From Burkholderia sp. Bp8963 (GTDB lineage: Bacteria > Pseudomonadota > Gammaproteobacteria > Burkholderiales > Burkholderiaceae): a stretch of DNA of 64,000 nt. Both the position numbers and the translations under genes were made by a program. Below the pieces are notes generated by a model. It made no database searches. It was given only the letters and a program-made list of their open reading frames with translations, and was not told the DNA's origin. Shown here piece by piece: positions 20,731 through 30,232 of the stretch. How positions within the stretch are numbered: the stretch's first letter is position 1; every line of letters starts with the position of its first letter. The DNA lies in contig NZ_QTQP01000003.1 in assembly GCF_003854275.1 (NCBI RefSeq), positions 62,001-126,000 of the forward strand. The letters are read 5' to 3'.

Positions 20731-21184
20731 CATTCATCGCCGAAGCGAAGCGCGTGCATGCACGGCGGATGCGACGTCGACGACGACGCGCGCATGCATC
20801 GCCCCATACGTCATACGGGTATTTCCGTAAGGGTCCCACGCAAAAAAAATTTGTAACGGCGGGTTCTGCGTGTCGTCGGAAACGCAGGCTCGAACGTCTA
20901 GGGAAGCAGGGGAGGCGGTGATGAATTTCGCGACGGCCGGCGCGTCCAACGCATCAGACGTTCCGGTGTTCGACGAGACACGACGGATGCAGTTTCGTCT
21001 GCTCGGGAGATCGATTGTAGGGCGACGAAAAAAGTTGTCCAAGCCGTGTGTCGTCGATGACGAAGTTCATACAACGAGTTCGTGAAAAAAATTAAGAAAG
21101 GGTTTAGGATGAATTCGAACGCGCTTGCTTCTGCGCAGTCGCATGAAGGCAGGCACGTCTTCAGACTCAGGCGAGGGAGGTAGC
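20731..21184. other. Intergenic region before prkA, 454 bases
   Basis: No supported gene. It is AT-richer than its surroundings around 20835-20860 and 21065-21110 (A-rich tracts), which probably includes the prkA promoter. I could not find a convincing -12/-24 sigma-54 site. The ribosome binding site GGGAGG is at 21176-21181. Confidence 0.5.
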
Positions 21185-23107
21185 ATGGATATTTACAGCA
21201 GCTTCGCGAACCGCTTCGAAAAAACGCGAGAGGAAGAATTCTCGCTGGAGGAGTATCTCGCGCTCTGCAAGAACGATCCATCCGCGTATGCTACGGCTGG
21301 CGAACGCATGCTGGCTGCAATCGGGGAACCTGAACACATCGATACCCGCATCGAGCCGCGCCTGTCGCGGATCTTTGCGAACAAGGTCATCAAGGTCTAT
21401 CCCGCATTCCGTGAGTTCTACGGAATGGAGGAGGTGATCGAGCAGGTGGTGGCGTACTTCCGCCACGCCGCGCAAGGGCTCGAAGAGAAGAAGCAGATCC
21501 TTTATCTGCTAGGCCCGGTGGGCGGCGGCAAGTCGTCGATCGCCGAGCGTCTCAAGCAGTTGATGGAACGCGTGCCGTTCTATTCGCTGAAGGGCTCGCC
21601 CGTCAACGAATCGCCGCTCGGGTTGTTCGACTACGACGAGGACGGGCCGATACTCGAGGAACAGTACGGCATTCCGCGCCGCTACCTGAGGAACATCCTG
21701 AGTCCGTGGGCCGTCAAGCGCCTGCACGAGTACAACGGCGACATCCGCCAGTTCCGCGTCGTGCGCCGCTATCCGTCGATCCTGCGGCAGATCGCGATCT
21801 CGAAGACGGAACCGGGCGACGAGAACAACCAGGACATCTCGTCGCTCGTCGGCAAGGTCGACATCCGCAAGCTCGAGCAATATGCGCAGGACGACGCCGA
21901 TGCGTACAGCTACTCCGGCGGCCTGTGCCTCGCGAACCAGGGCCTGCTCGAGTTCGTCGAAATGTTCAAGGCGCCGATCAAGGTCTTGCACCCGCTCTTG
22001 ACCGCGACGCAGGAAGGCAACTTCAAGGGCACCGAGGGCTTCGGCGCGATTCCGTTCGACGGGATCATCCTCGCGCACTCGAACGAGTCGGAATGGAAGG
22101 CGTTCAAGAACAACCGCAACAACGAGGCACTGCTCGACCGGATCTTCGTGGTGAAGGTGCCGTACTGCCTGCGCGTGTCGGAAGAGGTCAAGATCTACGA
22201 GAAGCTGATCCGCAACTCGTCGCTTGCCGAAGCCGTGTGCGCGCCGGGCACGCTGAAGATGATGTCGCAGTTCTCGGTGCTGTCGCGCCTGCACGAGCCG
22301 GAAAACTCGAGCCTGTTCTCGAAGATGCAGGTGTACGACGGCGAAAACCTGAAGGACACCGATCCGAAGGCGAAGTCGTACCAGGAGTACCGCGACTACG
22401 CGGGGGTCGACGAGGGTATGACGGGCGTGTCGACGCGCTTTGCGTTCAAGATCCTGTCGCGCGTGTTCAACTTCGATTCGACCGAGGTCGCGGCGAACCC
22501 CGTGCACCTGATGTACGTGCTCGAACAGCAGATCGAACGCGAGCAGTTCCCGCCGGAAACCGAGCAGAAGTACCTGTCGTTCGTGAAGGACGTGCTCGCG
22601 TCGCGCTATGCGGACTTCATCGGCAAGGAGATCCAGACGGCCTACCTCGAATCGTATTCGGAATACGGGCAGAACATCTTCGACCGCTACGTCACGTATG
22701 CGGACTTCTGGATCCAGGATCAGGAATTCCGCGATCACGACACGGGCGAGAGCTTCGACCGCGCGGCGCTGAACGCGGAGCTGGAGAAGATCGAGAAGCC
22801 GGCGGGCATCAGCAATCCGAAGGATTTCCGCAACGAGATCGTGAACTTCGTGTTGCGCGCGCGGGCCGCGAACGCCGGCAAGAACCCGGTGTGGACGAGC
22901 TACGAAAAGCTGCGCGTCGTGATCGAGAAGAAGATGTTCTCGAATACCGAGGAACTGTTGCCGGTCATTTCGTTCAACGCGAAGGGCTCGGCCGAGGAGC
23001 AACGCAAGCATGAGGACTTTGTGAACCGGATGGTCGCGAAGGGCTATACGCCGAAGCAGGTGAGGCTGCTTTGCGACTGGTACCTGCGGGTACGCAAGTC
23101 GTCATGA
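21185..23107 (+). CDS. prkA: PrkA-family serine protein kinase (YeaG)
   Basis: A 640-residue AAA+-like protein kinase, usually induced by nutrient stress or stationary phase. It has an N-terminal PrkA AAA region with the P-loop GPVGGGKSS (about residues 110-118), the conserved LKGSPVNESPLGLF segment, and the C-terminal kinase-like PrkA domain (about 380-635). The ATG giving MDIYSSFANRFEK follows GGGAGG and gives the usual length (E. coli 644). It is first of the prkA-yeaH-spoVR group found together in many proteobacteria. Confidence 0.95.
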   Translation: MDIYSSFANRFEKTREEEFSLEEYLALCKNDPSAYATAGERMLAAIGEPEHIDTRIEPRLSRIFANKVIKVYPAFREFYGMEEVIEQVVAYFRHAAQGLEEKKQILYLLGPVGGGKSSIAERLKQLMERVPFYSLKGSPVNESPLGLFDYDEDGPILEEQYGIPRRYLRNILSPWAVKRLHEYNGDIRQFRVVRRYPSILRQIAISKTEPGDENNQDISSLVGKVDIRKLEQYAQDDADAYSYSGGLCLANQGLLEFVEMFKAPIKVLHPLLTATQEGNFKGTEGFGAIPFDGIILAHSNESEWKAFKNNRNNEALLDRIFVVKVPYCLRVSEEVKIYEKLIRNSSLAEAVCAPGTLKMMSQFSVLSRLHEPENSSLFSKMQVYDGENLKDTDPKAKSYQEYRDYAGVDEGMTGVSTRFAFKILSRVFNFDSTEVAANPVHLMYVLEQQIEREQFPPETEQKYLSFVKDVLASRYADFIGKEIQTAYLESYSEYGQNIFDRYVTYADFWIQDQEFRDHDTGESFDRAALNAELEKIEKPAGISNPKDFRNEIVNFVLRARAANAGKNPVWTSYEKLRVVIEKKMFSNTEELLPVISFNAKGSAEEQRKHEDFVNRMVAKGYTPKQVRLLCDWYLRVRKSS

Positions 23108-23232
23108 CCTGCGTCACGCAGCGCCCGTGCGGCCGGGCCGCACGGGCATCTTCAGAGACGCCGCCCGCATGACGGGAGATGGCATGTGCGGCGAGCGTCC
23201 CGCCATATCGACATTCGAGCGGGAGACCGGGC

Positions 23233-24501
23233 GTGCTTCATCAAATCATCGACCGCAGGCTAGCCGGCAAGAACAAGAGCATTGCCAATCGCGAACGCTT
23301 TCTGCGTCGCGTCAAGAACTACATTCGTCGCGCCGTGTCGGACGCGGTGCGCGACCGTAGCATCAAGGATATCCAGAGCACGCAGAGCATCACGATTCCG
23401 CGCAAGGACATCGCGGAACCGACGTTCCGGCACGGGCCGGGCGGACGCCGCGAGTACGTGCATCCGGGCAACGAGGATTACGTGCGCGGCGACAAGATCC
23501 CGCGTCCGCAAGGCGGCGCGGGTGGCGGCGGCAGCCAGGCCAGCAACGAGGGCGAAGGGCAGGACGACTTCGTGTTCGAGCTGTCGCGCGACGAGTTCAT
23601 GCAGTACTTCTTCGACGATCTCGAGTTGCCGCGCCTCGTGAAGACGCACCTGCTGACGGTGCCGAGCTGGAAGAACGTGCGCGCGGGCTGGGCGGCGGAA
23701 GGCACGCCGAACAACATCGATATCGTGCGTTCGCTGAGGAGCGCGCTCGGGCGCCGCATCGCGCTCGGCTCGCCGCTCGTCAACGAGCTACGCGAGCTCG
23801 AAGCGCAGCTCGAGGCGCTCAAGCACGACACCGAGGATCGGCGAGCGGAAATCGCCACGCTCGAGGACCAGATCCATCACCTGAAGGGTCGCATCTGGAG
23901 GATCCCGTTCATCGACCCGTTCGACCTGCGCTACATCAACCGTGTGAAGCAGCCGCAGCCGTCGAGCCAGGCCGTGATGTTCTGCCTGATGGACGTGTCC
24001 GGCTCGATGGACGAGCAGCGCAAGGATCTCGCGAAGCGCTTCTTCATCCTGCTGTACCTGTTCCTCAAGCGCAACTACGAGCGCATCGAGGTGGTGTTCA
24101 TCCGCCACCACACACGTGCGGAGGAAGTCGACGAGGATACGTTCTTCCATTCGACCGAAAGCGGCGGCACGGTCGTGTCGAGCGCGCTCGAGCTGATGCG
24201 CAAGGTGATGAACGAGCGCTACTCGCCGACTGAATGGAACATTTACGGCGCGCAGGCGTCCGACGGCGACAACTGGACCGACGATTCGCCGAAGTGTCGC
24301 AAAATCCTGGAACAGGATATCCTCACGAAGACGCGTTACTTCGCGTACATCCAGGTCGCGCCGGAAGAGCAGAATTTGTGGCTGGAGTACGCGCAGCTGA
24401 TGCAGTCGCAACCGCATCTCGCGATGAAAAAAGTGGAATCGGCTGCCGACATTTACCCGGTGTTTCGCGAATTGTTCGAAAAGCAGGTGGAAACGTCATG
24501 A
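23233..24501 (+). CDS. yeaH: YeaH/YhbH family protein (DUF444), VWA-like
   Basis: Partner gene of prkA, 422 residues, cytoplasmic. The start is GTG giving MLHQIIDRRLAGKNKS, the conserved family N-terminus. A Gly/Ser-rich linker (about residues 95-115) is followed by a helical region and a von Willebrand A-like domain with the metal-site motif DVSGSMDE (about residue 255). Length matches E. coli YeaH (427). It lies 125 bases after prkA. Exact biochemical role unknown; in enterobacteria it acts with YeaG in stress adaptation. Confidence 0.92.
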   Translation: MLHQIIDRRLAGKNKSIANRERFLRRVKNYIRRAVSDAVRDRSIKDIQSTQSITIPRKDIAEPTFRHGPGGRREYVHPGNEDYVRGDKIPRPQGGAGGGGSQASNEGEGQDDFVFELSRDEFMQYFFDDLELPRLVKTHLLTVPSWKNVRAGWAAEGTPNNIDIVRSLRSALGRRIALGSPLVNELRELEAQLEALKHDTEDRRAEIATLEDQIHHLKGRIWRIPFIDPFDLRYINRVKQPQPSSQAVMFCLMDVSGSMDEQRKDLAKRFFILLYLFLKRNYERIEVVFIRHHTRAEEVDEDTFFHSTESGGTVVSSALELMRKVMNERYSPTEWNIYGAQASDGDNWTDDSPKCRKILEQDILTKTRYFAYIQVAPEEQNLWLEYAQLMQSQPHLAMKKVESAADIYPVFRELFEKQVETS

Positions 24502-24653
24502 CCACCCGCCATCTGCACAGCGAATCGCGCGGCTACGAGCCGCGTCGATCCGGCGGAGACACCGCTGGCCATGCCGCAACGCAGCAACGCGGCCGGGCCG
24601 AACCGTCGACGCCGTCCGCCGATATGCCCGGTGCCGGGCAGAAGGAAGCGCGT

Positions 24654-26177
24654 ATGAACGTTGCCGATCGCAGGCCGCTGCCGTGTCCGTCCGACTGGAC
24701 CTTCGAGCTGCTCGAGGAGTACGACACGCACATTGCGCAGGTCGCCGAGCAGTATGAGCTCGACATCTACCCGATCCAGCTCGAGCTGATCAGCGCCGAG
24801 CAGATGATGGACGCGTACGCGTCGGTCGGGATGCCAGTCAACTACCGGCACTGGTCGTTCGGCAAGCATTTCCTGTCGACCGAGAAGAGTTACCGTCGCG
24901 GCCAGATGGGTCTCGCGTACGAGATCGTCATCAACTCGAATCCTTGCATTGCGTACCTGATGGAAGAGAACACGATGACGATGCAGGCGCTCGTCATCGC
25001 GCACGCGGCATACGGGCACAACTCGTTCTTCAAGGGCAACTACCTGTTCCGGTTGTGGACCGATGCGCACGCAATCATCGATTACCTCGTCTACGCGAAG
25101 AACTACGTCGCCGAATGCGAGGAGCGCTACGGCCTCGACCGCGTCGAGGAGCTGCTCGATTCGTGCCACGCGCTGATGAACTACGGCGTCGACCGCTACA
25201 AGCGGCCGCAGAAGCCGTCGCTGTCGAAGGAAGCGGCGCTGCGCCGCGAGCGCGAGGCGTACATGCAGTCGCAGATCAACGAACTGTGGCGCACGCTGCC
25301 GAACAAGAAGCCCGAGCTGGCCGAGGAGCAGGAAGAGCGCTATCCGCCGGAGCCGCAGGAGAACCTGCTGTATTTCGCGGAGAAGAACGCGCCGCTGCTC
25401 GAGCCGTGGGAGCGGGAAGTGATCCGCATCGTGCGCAAGATCGGCCAGTACTTCTATCCGCAGCGGCAGACCCAGGTGATGAACGAAGGCTGGGCGACGT
25501 TCTGGCATTACACGCTGCTCAACACGCTGTACAACCAGGGCAAGCTGGCCGACGGCTTCATGATGGAGTTCCTGCATTCGCACAGCAACGTGATCTACCA
25601 GCCGCCCGTCACGAAGCCGTACTACAGCGGGATCAACCCGTATGCGCTCGGCTTCTCGATGATGAGCGATATCAGGCGGATCTGCGAAGCGCCGACGGAC
25701 GAGGACTACAAGTGGTTCCCCGAGATCGCGGGTACCCCGTGGCTGCCGGCGCTGCACTATGCGATGCGCAACTTCAAGGACGAGAGCTTCATCGCGCAGT
25801 ATCTGTCGCCGCACCTGATCCGCGAGATGCGGCTCTTCTCGGTGCTCGACGACGACATGCGCGATTCGCTCGAAGTGTCCGCGATTCACGACGACTTCGG
25901 CTACCAGTACGTGCGGCAGTCGCTGTCGCGGCAGTACGACATCCACCACCGCGAGCCGAACATCCAGGTGTGGGCGGTCAACACGCGCGGCGACCGCAGC
26001 CTCACGCTGCGCCACTTCATGACCGACAACCGGCATCTGTCGAACGACAGCGACGAGGTGCTCAAGCACATGGCGCGGCTGTGGCAGTTCGACGTATACC
26101 TGGAAAGCGTCGACGAGGCGGGCACCGTGCGCAAGCGCTACGAGTGCCGGTACACGCCGCCGGAGATCCGCCTGTGA
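24654..26177 (+). CDS. spoVR: SpoVR family protein
   Basis: A 507-residue cytoplasmic protein of the SpoVR/YcgB family, the third member of the prkA-yeaH-spoVR group; its function outside sporulation is unknown. Conserved stretches include MPVNYRHWSFGKHF, HAAYGHNSFFKGNYLF and NEGWATFWHY, rich in His/Glu as in metalloproteins. The chosen ATG follows GAAGGAAG and gives the family length (E. coli 510). An alternative ATG at 24498 overlaps the yeaH stop and adds 52 low-complexity residues with weaker codon bias; translational coupling makes it a real alternative. A terminator follows. Confidence 0.9.
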   Translation: MNVADRRPLPCPSDWTFELLEEYDTHIAQVAEQYELDIYPIQLELISAEQMMDAYASVGMPVNYRHWSFGKHFLSTEKSYRRGQMGLAYEIVINSNPCIAYLMEENTMTMQALVIAHAAYGHNSFFKGNYLFRLWTDAHAIIDYLVYAKNYVAECEERYGLDRVEELLDSCHALMNYGVDRYKRPQKPSLSKEAALRREREAYMQSQINELWRTLPNKKPELAEEQEERYPPEPQENLLYFAEKNAPLLEPWEREVIRIVRKIGQYFYPQRQTQVMNEGWATFWHYTLLNTLYNQGKLADGFMMEFLHSHSNVIYQPPVTKPYYSGINPYALGFSMMSDIRRICEAPTDEDYKWFPEIAGTPWLPALHYAMRNFKDESFIAQYLSPHLIREMRLFSVLDDDMRDSLEVSAIHDDFGYQYVRQSLSRQYDIHHREPNIQVWAVNTRGDRSLTLRHFMTDNRHLSNDSDEVLKHMARLWQFDVYLESVDEAGTVRKRYECRYTPPEIRL

Positions 26178-26207
26178 GCGTGGCCGCGCGCGCGGACCCT
26201 GCATCGG

Positions 26208-26233
26208 ACGCCAGCCTGCGGGCTGGCGTTTTC
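26208..26233 (+). terminator. Rho-independent terminator after spoVR
   Basis: ACGCCAGCC / GGCTGGCGT arms with a TGCG loop followed by TTTT. Confidence 0.88.
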
Positions 26234-26414
26234 AATTGATGATGCTCAGGCCTGAGAAAACGCTTCGCCATCCGGACGAACCCCGAAAGCCCGTTACTGT
26301 GCATTTCGCTAGAATCCCGGGGCGCGATGCGCCGGAACCGGTGCCACGCACATCCGCGCGCGGTGGTTTCGCAGCCGCCACGTCCCAAAGAACTTACAAG
26401 GAACAGACCATCCC

Positions 26415-27719
26415 ATGGACGTTCAGACCGACCAAGCCGTGCTGTCCGCGCACGATACCCGGCGGCGCGTGTTCGCCATCGTCGGCGCCTCATCGGGCAA
26501 CCTCGTCGAGTGGTTCGACTTCTACATCTACTCGTTCTGCGCGCTGTACTTCGCACCCGCGTTCTTCCCGAGCGGCAACACGACGACGCAGTTGCTGAAC
26601 ACGGCCGGCGTGTTTGCGGCGGGCTTCCTGATGCGCCCGATCGGCGGCTGGCTGTTCGGCCGCATCGCCGATCGGCACGGCCGCCGCACCGCAATGATGA
26701 TCTCGGTGCTCATGATGTGCGGCGGCTCGCTCGTGATCGCGGTGATGCCGACCTACGCGCAGATCGGCGCGTTCGCGCCGCTGCTGCTGCTGATCGCGCG
26801 TCTGTTCCAGGGGCTGTCGGTGGGGGGCGAGTACGGCACCAGCGCAACCTACATGAGCGAGGTCGCGCTGAAGGGGCGGCGCGGCTTCTTCGCGTCGTTC
26901 CAGTACGTGACGCTGATCGGCGGCCAGTTGTGCGCGCTGCTCGTGCTCGTGATCCTGCAGCAGACGCTGTCGAATGCCGAGCTGAAGGCGTGGGGCTGGC
27001 GCATTCCGTTCGTGGTCGGCGCGGCGGCCGCGCTGATTTCGCTGTACCTGCGCAAGTCGCTCGACGAGACGTCGACGAGCGAATCACGCGACAAGAAGGA
27101 CGCCGGCACGATCCGCGGCGTATGGCAGCACAAGGGCGCGTTCTTCACGGTGGTCGGCTTCACCGCCGGCGGCTCGCTGATCTTCTACACGTTCACGACG
27201 TACATGCAGAAGTACCTCGTGAACACGGCCGGCATGCATGCGAAGACCGCCAGCAACGTGATGACGGTCGCGCTTCTGGTTTACATGCTGCTGCAGCCGG
27301 TGTTCGGCGCGCTGTCCGACCGGATCGGCCGCCGCACGTCGATGCTCCTGTTCGGCGCATGCTCGGTGATCGGTACGGTGCCGCTGATGCATGCGCTGAA
27401 GGACGTGCAGAGCCCGGTCGCCGCGTTCGTGCTGATCACGGTCGCACTCGCGATCGTCAGCTTCTACACGTCGATCAGCGGCCTCATCAAGGCCGAGATG
27501 TTCCCGCCCGAAGTGCGTGCGATGGGCGTCGGCCTGTCGTATGCGGTCGCGAACGCGATCTTCGGCGGTTCGGCCGAGTACGTTGCGCTGTGGTTCAAGT
27601 CGATCGGCAGCGAGGAGACGTTCTACTGGTACGTGACCGTGCTGTGCGGGATCTCGCTGATCGTGTCGTACCTGATGCGCGACCCGAGCAAGGAGGGGTA
27701 TCTGCGTCACGAGCCGTGA
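26415..27719 (+). CDS. kgtP: Alpha-ketoglutarate permease (MFS, MHS family)
   Basis: Proton symporter for 2-oxoglutarate in the inner membrane, 434 residues with twelve membrane segments. It closely follows E. coli KgtP along its length: DTRRR then [17 protein letters not shown] at the N-terminus, [16 protein letters not shown] with the MFS loop 2-3 motif, [20 protein letters not shown], and [20 protein letters not shown] near the end. It is monocistronic, between two terminators. The nearest Shine-Dalgarno-like sequence (AAGGAA) is unusually far upstream, so the start rests on homology. Confidence 0.95.
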   Translation: MDVQTDQAVLSAHDTRRRVFAIVGASSGNLVEWFDFYIYSFCALYFAPAFFPSGNTTTQLLNTAGVFAAGFLMRPIGGWLFGRIADRHGRRTAMMISVLMMCGGSLVIAVMPTYAQIGAFAPLLLLIARLFQGLSVGGEYGTSATYMSEVALKGRRGFFASFQYVTLIGGQLCALLVLVILQQTLSNAELKAWGWRIPFVVGAAAALISLYLRKSLDETSTSESRDKKDAGTIRGVWQHKGAFFTVVGFTAGGSLIFYTFTTYMQKYLVNTAGMHAKTASNVMTVALLVYMLLQPVFGALSDRIGRRTSMLLFGACSVIGTVPLMHALKDVQSPVAAFVLITVALAIVSFYTSISGLIKAEMFPPEVRAMGVGLSYAVANAIFGGSAEYVALWFKSIGSEETFYWYVTVLCGISLIVSYLMRDPSKEGYLRHEP

Positions 27720-27750
27720 TCCGGCGCGCCGCGCTTCGGTGATACATGAA

Positions 27751-27785
27751 CGGCGTTCCGCGCGATGCGGGACGCCGTTTTTTTT
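27751..27785 (+). terminator. Rho-independent terminator of kgtP
   Basis: Eleven-pair hairpin (CGGCGTTCCGC / GCGGGACGCCG, one G-T pair) followed by eight T. Confidence 0.92.
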
Positions 27786-28747
27786 GAGGGGGCGGGCAGC
27801 CCGATGGCGCGAACCCGCGCAAGCTCATCGCGCCGCATGCGATAAGGATATCGAAATCGCTTTGTTGCCGGCGCTGGGCGATCCGCTTAATCTGAACCCG
27901 TAGTTCGTGTGACACCTCCTTGACTGGGATTCGCGCCCGCTGCTTGCAGTGGGCGTTTTTTTTGCGTGCATGGTGCGGCTGCCCGCTGAACGGTGCCAGC
28001 CGCCGGCGCAATCGTGCTACGCGTGCACGTTTCCTGCTGATTCCCGTCGCCCAATCCTCGCCCGTAACACATCTCTGGCCGCCGCACAACTTGCATATGC
28101 CACCTTTATTGGCGTGTCAAATGGCGACGCGGCAAACGAAATTATGACCTTCATTGGGATTCTGAAGGGATTTAGATTGCTTTATTAAGATCTGTCTTAT
28201 TTTACTCCTTGGGTATTGGTGTTGATTTAGTATTTGTCGCAGATTTCATGATTACTGTTTGTTAAATCGCTTTCTCGGCAAAAAAATTCATGAAAATCAC
28301 GCGTGGATTCGTTCGGTCGTCTGGTCAGTCGTGATATCCGAAAGGAACCCGTTCACATCGTCAGCGCTCGTGGGCGCGCTGGGCGGCCGTCAGCGTGCAC
28401 GGCAGCAAGCGATCGACCCGCCGTGCGGCCGCGATGCAGCAGCAGGCAGGCGTAGTCGGGGATTCAAAAGGATCGCATATGAAAGTCTGCGATTACTTCG
28501 CTATCGAGCGGCTTTCGCGTGGGTGTGAAATCGACGCCAAATTTCAAACTTGTACTATATAAAAACGGGTTGACAGTAAATACAATTGCTTCGTCGTCGA
28601 ATTCGGGGTGCGGTACTCGAAGTGCTTGTTTCCTGAATCGTCGGCCCGATTGATGCCAATCATGCTTCCAATTTCAGGAAAGAGACGGGGGCGTGGCTCG
28701 ATCGGCGGTGTTTCAAGTCGAAAATCAATCCACATGGAAGCAGAGAA
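27786..28747. other. Gene-free stretch upstream of the pilus operon, 962 bases
   Basis: No reading frame is supported on either strand. The first part ends in a second strong terminator (27934-27963), so a short untranslated RNA may be made there. From about 28130 to 28310 and 28540 to 28620 the sequence is strikingly AT-rich for this genome (runs such as TTTATTAAGATCTGTCTTAT). This is typical of H-NS-bound control regions ahead of acquired fimbrial operons. A TTGACA hexamer at 28570 has no convincing -10 partner. Confidence 0.6.
27934..27963 (+). terminator. Strong isolated terminator (possible end of a small RNA)
   Basis: CGCCCGCTGC / GCAGTGGGCG arms with a two-base centre, followed by eight T. 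It is about 150 bases beyond the kgtP terminator with no gene between. A possible promoter (TTGTTG at 27862, TTAATC at 27887) would make an RNA of about 60-65 nt. Confidence 0.7.
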
Positions 28748-29332
28748 ATGAAAAAAGACTTTGTTCGTTGCTGTGTGGCGCTCGGCATTGCCGGCGCTGT
28801 AGGGGTTCCGTCGCTGGCGCATGCGTACGACGGCCAGATCGACTTCACCGGCAGCATTTCGGATGTCACCTGCAACATCAACGGCGAGGCGCCCGGCCTG
28901 GGCAACCGGACGGAGGTTTCGCTCGGCGACCGGATCAGCCCGTCCGAGTTCACCACGGTCGGCTCGACGCCGAGGCCTGTCAAATTCGATCTGAAGATCG
29001 GCGGCAATGCGAACTGCACCAACGACACCAAGGTCGTGATCGACTTCGATCCGGCTTCGGTGAATATCAATACGGCGACCGGCAACCTGAAGCTCGTCGG
29101 CACGCACCCGGCAACGGGCGTAGAGATCCAGATCAGCGACGCCGGCAACGGCAAGAACAAGAAGATCTGGCTCGGCAAGCCGCAGAGCCAGGACGACGTC
29201 CAGGTGGCGACCGTCAAGAACAACACCGCGACGCTGTCCTATTCGGCCGCCTATGTCTCGACGGTCGCCAAGGATTCGATCACGACGGGTTCGGGTAATT
29301 CGTTCATCCGCTACTCGCTCGCGTACTACTGA
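28748..29332 (+). CDS. Fimbrial (pilin) subunit, probable major subunit
   Basis: A 194-residue chaperone-usher pilin with signal peptide (about 1-26, ending AHA). The mature part has the conserved pilin elements: an N-terminal donor strand region (GQIDFTGSISDVTC), two cysteines (in SDVTCNING and NANCTNDT) that should form the subunit disulfide, and the C-terminal beta-zipper motif ending in RYSLAYY with the penultimate Tyr. It is the first gene of the cluster, as usual for the major subunit. GGAAG precedes the ATG. A long AT-rich control region lies upstream. Confidence 0.88.
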   Translation: MKKDFVRCCVALGIAGAVGVPSLAHAYDGQIDFTGSISDVTCNINGEAPGLGNRTEVSLGDRISPSEFTTVGSTPRPVKFDLKIGGNANCTNDTKVVIDFDPASVNINTATGNLKLVGTHPATGVEIQISDAGNGKNKKIWLGKPQSQDDVQVATVKNNTATLSYSAAYVSTVAKDSITTGSGNSFIRYSLAYY

Positions 29333-29355
29333 TCGTGATTTCGCTTACTCATGCC

Positions 29356-30129
29356 ATGACGCCGTCAAGGCGTTTTCTCGGACTCGTCGCGACGGCCTGT
29401 ATCGTGGCATGGGTCGCCTGCGCCTCGCCGGCGCAGGCGGCACTCGTGCTGCAGGGAACCCGCGTCGTCTTTCCCGAGCAGGCGCGCGACGTGACGCTGC
29501 GGGTCGAGAACACGGGCGACCGGCCCGTGCTCGCGCAGAGCTGGATCGATGACGGCCGGGTCGACGTGCCACCGGAGAAATTGCAGGTGCCGTTCATCGT
29601 CGCGCCTTCGGTCGCGCGTATCGAACCCGCGAAGAGTCTCGCATTGCGTATCACGCACATGCAGGAGCCTCTGCCTGAGGATCGCGAATCGGTGTTCTGG
29701 ATCAACGTGCTCGAGGTGCCCACCGTCGACGCGGAAGAGGAGAACCGGCTGCGTTTCGCGTTCCGCACGCGCATCAAGCTGTTCTATCGGCCCACGGCGT
29801 TGCGCGAAGGCGCCGACATGGCTTCCGACCAACTGGTCTGGAAGCTGGCGTCGGCCGAACTGCGTGCCAACGGGCAGCACGGCGGCTCCAAGGACCTGGC
29901 GCTCGAGGTGTCGAATCCGACGCCGTATTACATATCGTTCGGCCTGGTCGAGAGCGATATTGGCGGCACGTACGTATCGGGCGGGGGCGGCATGGTCGCT
30001 CCGTTCGGGACCGCACGGTTTCCTTTGCCGGGCGTGACCGCACGCAAGCAGCGTCATGCGTCCGTGCGCTTCATGACGATCGACGATTTCGGCGGCCGAA
30101 CGACAACAACCAGAGCGCTGGCCGACTGA
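29356..30129 (+). CDS. Periplasmic pilus chaperone 1
   Basis: PapD/FimC-type chaperone, 257 residues from the chosen ATG. Signal peptide to about residue 29 (SPAQA). The two-Ig-domain signature is clear: GTRVVFPEQARDVTLRVEN in strands A-B, PFIVAPSVARIEPAKSLALRI with the conserved Arg and G1 region, then FWINVLEVP, followed by the second domain and NPTPYYIS. It binds pilins by donor-strand complementation. An earlier in-frame GTG at 29335 would add seven residues; neither start has a good ribosome binding site. Confidence 0.88.
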   Translation: MTPSRRFLGLVATACIVAWVACASPAQAALVLQGTRVVFPEQARDVTLRVENTGDRPVLAQSWIDDGRVDVPPEKLQVPFIVAPSVARIEPAKSLALRITHMQEPLPEDRESVFWINVLEVPTVDAEEENRLRFAFRTRIKLFYRPTALREGADMASDQLVWKLASAELRANGQHGGSKDLALEVSNPTPYYISFGLVESDIGGTYVSGGGGMVAPFGTARFPLPGVTARKQRHASVRFMTIDDFGGRTTTTRALAD

Positions 30130-30232
30130 TCGATTCGGAGAAGCAGCACTGATCTAGGAACGACAGCGCATTTTCGAAACGCCGGCGAGCACAGCTCGAA
30201 ACGTTTCGTCATCCATAATATCTCGGGTTTGC

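Noticed and set aside
20731-21184. Sigma-54 promoter for prkA
   Set aside because: No GG-N10-GC element with adequate flanks was found; the A-rich tracts alone do not support it.
27595-28089. Minus-strand frame spanning the end of kgtP and two terminators
   Set aside because: It crosses two plus-strand terminators, lacks a start signal and has a composition unlike real genes.
28259-28528. An 89-codon plus-strand frame in the AT-rich region before the pilin gene
   Set aside because: No ribosome binding site and no plausible product; most likely chance.
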